A stretch of DNA of 64,000 nucleotides from Clostridia bacterium (GTDB taxonomy: Bacteria > Bacillota > Clostridia > Oscillospirales > CAG-272). Under the pieces are notes generated by a model. The model saw only the letters and a program-made list of their open reading frames with translations, was not told where the DNA came from and made no database searches. A program made the translations under genes and the position numbers. Positions 62,400-64,000 of the stretch are shown here, piece after piece. Location of the stretch: positions 1-64,000 of the forward strand of contig JAFTJZ010000068.1 in assembly GCA_017456145.1 (NCBI GenBank). The letters are read 5' to 3'. Every line of letters starts with the position of its first letter. Position 1 is the stretch's first letter.

Positions 62400-62813
62400 A
62401 TGAATATAATGCTTACTGCGCTTAGTGCTGCCGCTACCAATACCAATTCGGATAATCTGATCGTGCTGGTGCCGATCGTCGGTATGCTGATGGTATTCGC
62501 CGTTTTGGCTTTGCTTTGGGCTGTGCTGGCCTTGTCTCGGGTGGTGCTATACGATCTGCCGAAAAAGCGCGCGCAGGCGAACGAGTCGCAGCCCAAGGAG
62601 AGTGCGGCTGTCTCTGTTCCCGCTGCTCCGGCCGCTCCGGCCGCTCCGGCCGCTCTCGCATCGGCTCCTGTCGCTCCCGCTGACGATGCGGCTCTGGTGG
62701 CTGCCATTACAGCCGCGATCGCCGCTACCTTGGCTGACGAAGGCTATCAGGGCGGTTTCCGCGTTGTTTCCTTCCGCAGAGCAGATAACTCTCGCGCATG
62801 GAATCGTAAATAA
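62400..62813 (+). CDS. OadG-family small membrane subunit
   Basis: 137 residues from ATG 62400, 6 nt after AAGGAGGA (ATG 62397 is too close). One membrane span at residues ~22-45 (LIVLVPIVGMLMVFAVLALL), then an Ala/Pro repeat linker (three 9-nt GCTCCGGCC units at ~62624-62650) and a conserved tail VAAITAAIAATLA ... FRVVSFRRA. In oxaloacetate-type pumps the gamma subunit holds the complex together at the membrane. Located between carboxyltransferase and biotin carrier genes, the usual order. Confidence 0.85.
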   Translation: MNIMLTALSAAATNTNSDNLIVLVPIVGMLMVFAVLALLWAVLALSRVVLYDLPKKRAQANESQPKESAAVSVPAAPAAPAAPAALASAPVAPADDAALVAAITAAIAATLADEGYQGGFRVVSFRRADNSRAWNRK

Positions 62814-62837
62814 TTAAATGAAAGGTTGGATATAACA

Positions 62838-63248
62838 ATGAAAAATTATAACGTAACCGTAAACGGTGTTCTTTATCAGGTAACTGTCGAGGAGGTCGGC
62901 GCTGCCGCTCCCGTAGCCGCAGCACCCGTTGCAGCCCCCACACCCGTAGCTGCTGCCCCTGCACCTGCTGCAGCTCCCGCTGCTGCTCCCGCGCCCGCTG
63001 CTGCTCCCGCCCCCGCTGCTGCCGGTACTGCCGGTGCTAATGTCGTCAAGGCTCCCATGCCCGGTACTATCATGAAGATCAACGTCGCTGTCGGCGCTGC
63101 CGTCAAGAGAGGTGACGTCATCTGCGTTTTGGAGGCAATGAAGATGGAGAACGATATCGTCGCTCCGGTGGATGGCACCATCGCCTCCGTCAACGTGACC
63201 AAGGGCGCATCCGTCAACACGGATGAGGTCGTTGCGACCATCAATTGA
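62838..63248 (+). CDS. Biotin carrier (biotinyl domain) subunit
   Basis: 136 residues from ATG 62838 (GAAAGG upstream). N-terminal MKNYNVTVNGVLYQVTVEEV, an Ala/Pro-rich flexible linker (~25-68), then a biotinyl domain with the biotin-attachment motif EAMKMEND and the paired hairpin APMPGTIMKI. It carries CO2 between the carboxyltransferase and the membrane beta subunit. Length typical for decarboxylase carrier subunits with linkers. Confidence 0.95.
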   Translation: MKNYNVTVNGVLYQVTVEEVGAAAPVAAAPVAAPTPVAAAPAPAAAPAAAPAPAAAPAPAAAGTAGANVVKAPMPGTIMKINVAVGAAVKRGDVICVLEAMKMENDIVAPVDGTIASVNVTKGASVNTDEVVATIN

Positions 63249-63294
63249 TCCGTTTCTTTCACGTATATAATGATTACGAAAGGAACTGTGAATC

Positions 63295-64000
63295 ATGTCT
63301 GAAATTCTCGATAGCTTAAAAACATTCCTACAGGGAACCGGCATTGCACAGTTGTTTGCTGAGGAGCAATGGTATTTGACCTTGGTGATGTATCTGATCG
63401 TCGCCGTGCTGGTTTACCTTGCTATTGTCAAGCAGTTTGAACCGCTGCTGCTGTTGCCTATCGCCATCGGAATGCTTTTGACCAACATCCCCGGTGCAAA
63501 TATCTATCACTTCGATTTCTTTATGACGGAGCCGGGAGAGGAGATAAATTTTTCAAAGATCCTGCTTGAGGGCGGATTCCTTGATCTGCTTTATCTGGGT
63601 GTCAAGCTCGGTATTTACCCTTGTCTGATCTTTATCGGTATCGGTGCGATGACCGATTTCGGTCCGCTGATCGCCAACCCCAAGAGTCTGCTCATTGGTG
63701 CGGGCGCACAGCTCGGTGTGTTCGTTGCCTTTGCCGGTGCGCTGCTGCTCGGCTTTGCGCCCGAAGAGGCAGCTGCCATTGGTATCATCGGTGGCGCGGA
63801 CGGCCCGACGGCAATTACCGTGACCAAGGAGCTTGCGGCGCATTTGTTGCCCGCCATCGCAATCGCTGCTTACAGCTACATGGCGCTGATCCCCATGATC
63901 CAGCCGCCCTTTATGAAACTCCTGACTACCAAAAAGGAACGTGCCATCCGTATGACCACGCTGCGCGAGGTTTCCAAGGTTGAGAAGATCGTTTTCCCCG
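63295..64000 (+). CDS. Sodium-pump decarboxylase beta subunit, 3' end outside window
   Basis: 235 codons visible from ATG 63295 (GAAAGGAACTG upstream). Integral membrane protein matching OadB/GcdB/MmdB: LLLLPIAIGMLLTNIPG, LIFIGIGAMTDFGPLIANP, GIIGGADGPTAITVTKELA, AIAIAAYSYMALIPMIQPP and LTTKKERAIRM. It couples decarboxylation of carboxybiotin to Na+ export. About 375 residues are expected in total, so ~140 are missing. Completes a four-subunit pump with the three genes before it. Confidence 0.95.
   Translation, partial: MSEILDSLKTFLQGTGIAQLFAEEQWYLTLVMYLIVAVLVYLAIVKQFEPLLLLPIAIGMLLTNIPGANIYHFDFFMTEPGEEINFSKILLEGGFLDLLYLGVKLGIYPCLIFIGIGAMTDFGPLIANPKSLLIGAGAQLGVFVAFAGALLLGFAPEEAAAIGIIGGADGPTAITVTKELAAHLLPAIAIAAYSYMALIPMIQPPFMKLLTTKKERAIRMTTLREVSKVEKIVFP

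Overview
The window looks like chromosome from an anaerobic, endospore-forming member of the Bacillota, class Clostridia (probably an Oscillospirales- or Christensenellales-like gut or metagenomic lineage; I cannot place it more precisely). Reasons: a GerA/SpoVAF-type spore protein, a division and cell-wall (dcw) cluster with a PASTA-domain class B PBP, meso-diaminopimelate dehydrogenase plus a meso-DAP-type MurE, MEP-pathway isoprenoid genes, a biotin-dependent sodium-pump decarboxylase operon, BspA-type leucine-rich repeats and several secreted glycan-related proteins. Promoters are mostly sigma-A like (TTGACA/TATAAT, 17-bp spacers) and RBSs are strong AGGAGG types.

Layout. 1-7.1 kb: glycan-related surface region (carbohydrate-binding fragment, solute-binding lipoprotein, YccF membrane protein, six-hairpin glycosidase-like protein, LRR lipoprotein). 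7.3-8.9 kb: release factor 3. 9.1-9.4 kb: two tandem 5S rRNA genes with their own promoter and terminator. 9.6-12.2 kb: membrane-anchored XRE regulator, then a membrane-anchored MerR regulator co-transcribed with a CPBP protease. 12.2-16.0 kb (minus): CE15-like esterase and GH38 alpha-mannosidase. 16.2-18.4 kb: FeoA-like protein and a FeoB whose G4 motif lacks its aspartate. 18.5-21.5 kb: membrane protein, zincin-like protease, transglutaminase-like protein, Nudix hydrolase. 21.6-21.9 kb: palindrome-rich mobile-element-like repeat. 22.0-26.5 kb (minus): housekeeping cluster DUF896, tsaE, tsaB, rpiB, ispD, ispF, rpe. 26.7-33.9 kb: GxGYxYP lipoprotein, radical SAM protein, DUF1385 membrane protein, YwlG-like protein, membrane protein, SGNH hydrolase, DUF4358 lipoprotein. 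34.1-35.6 kb: spore germination protein. 36.2-49.9 kb: dcw cluster mraZ-rsmH-ftsL-like-pbpB-murE-murF-mraY-ftsW-murG-ftsQ-ftsZ, without murD, murC or murB. 50.5-57.5 kb: maltose/maltodextrin operon glgP-PTS-mapP-malQ. 57.8-60.8 kb (minus): DUF951, ruvA, ruvB, ddh. 61.1 kb to the end: carboxyltransferase, OadG-like subunit, biotin carrier and the start of the sodium-pump beta subunit.

The observations most worth following are: (i) a dispersed multi-hairpin intergenic element of about 170 nt, three long copies and one remnant, all in the same orientation just downstream of genes; (ii) an approximately 100-codon coding-like open frame running on from ftsZ in the +1 frame, suggesting a frameshift in, or recoding of, the FtsZ tail; (iii) the FeoB G4 Asp-to-Ala change; (iv) a textbook MerR promoter (19-bp spacer with a 13-bp dyad) in front of a membrane-anchored MerR-CPBP protease pair; (v) two 5S genes with compensatory helix changes; and (vi) the self-contained maltose-6'-phosphate pathway operon. 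No tRNA, CRISPR array, prophage or intact transposase was found.
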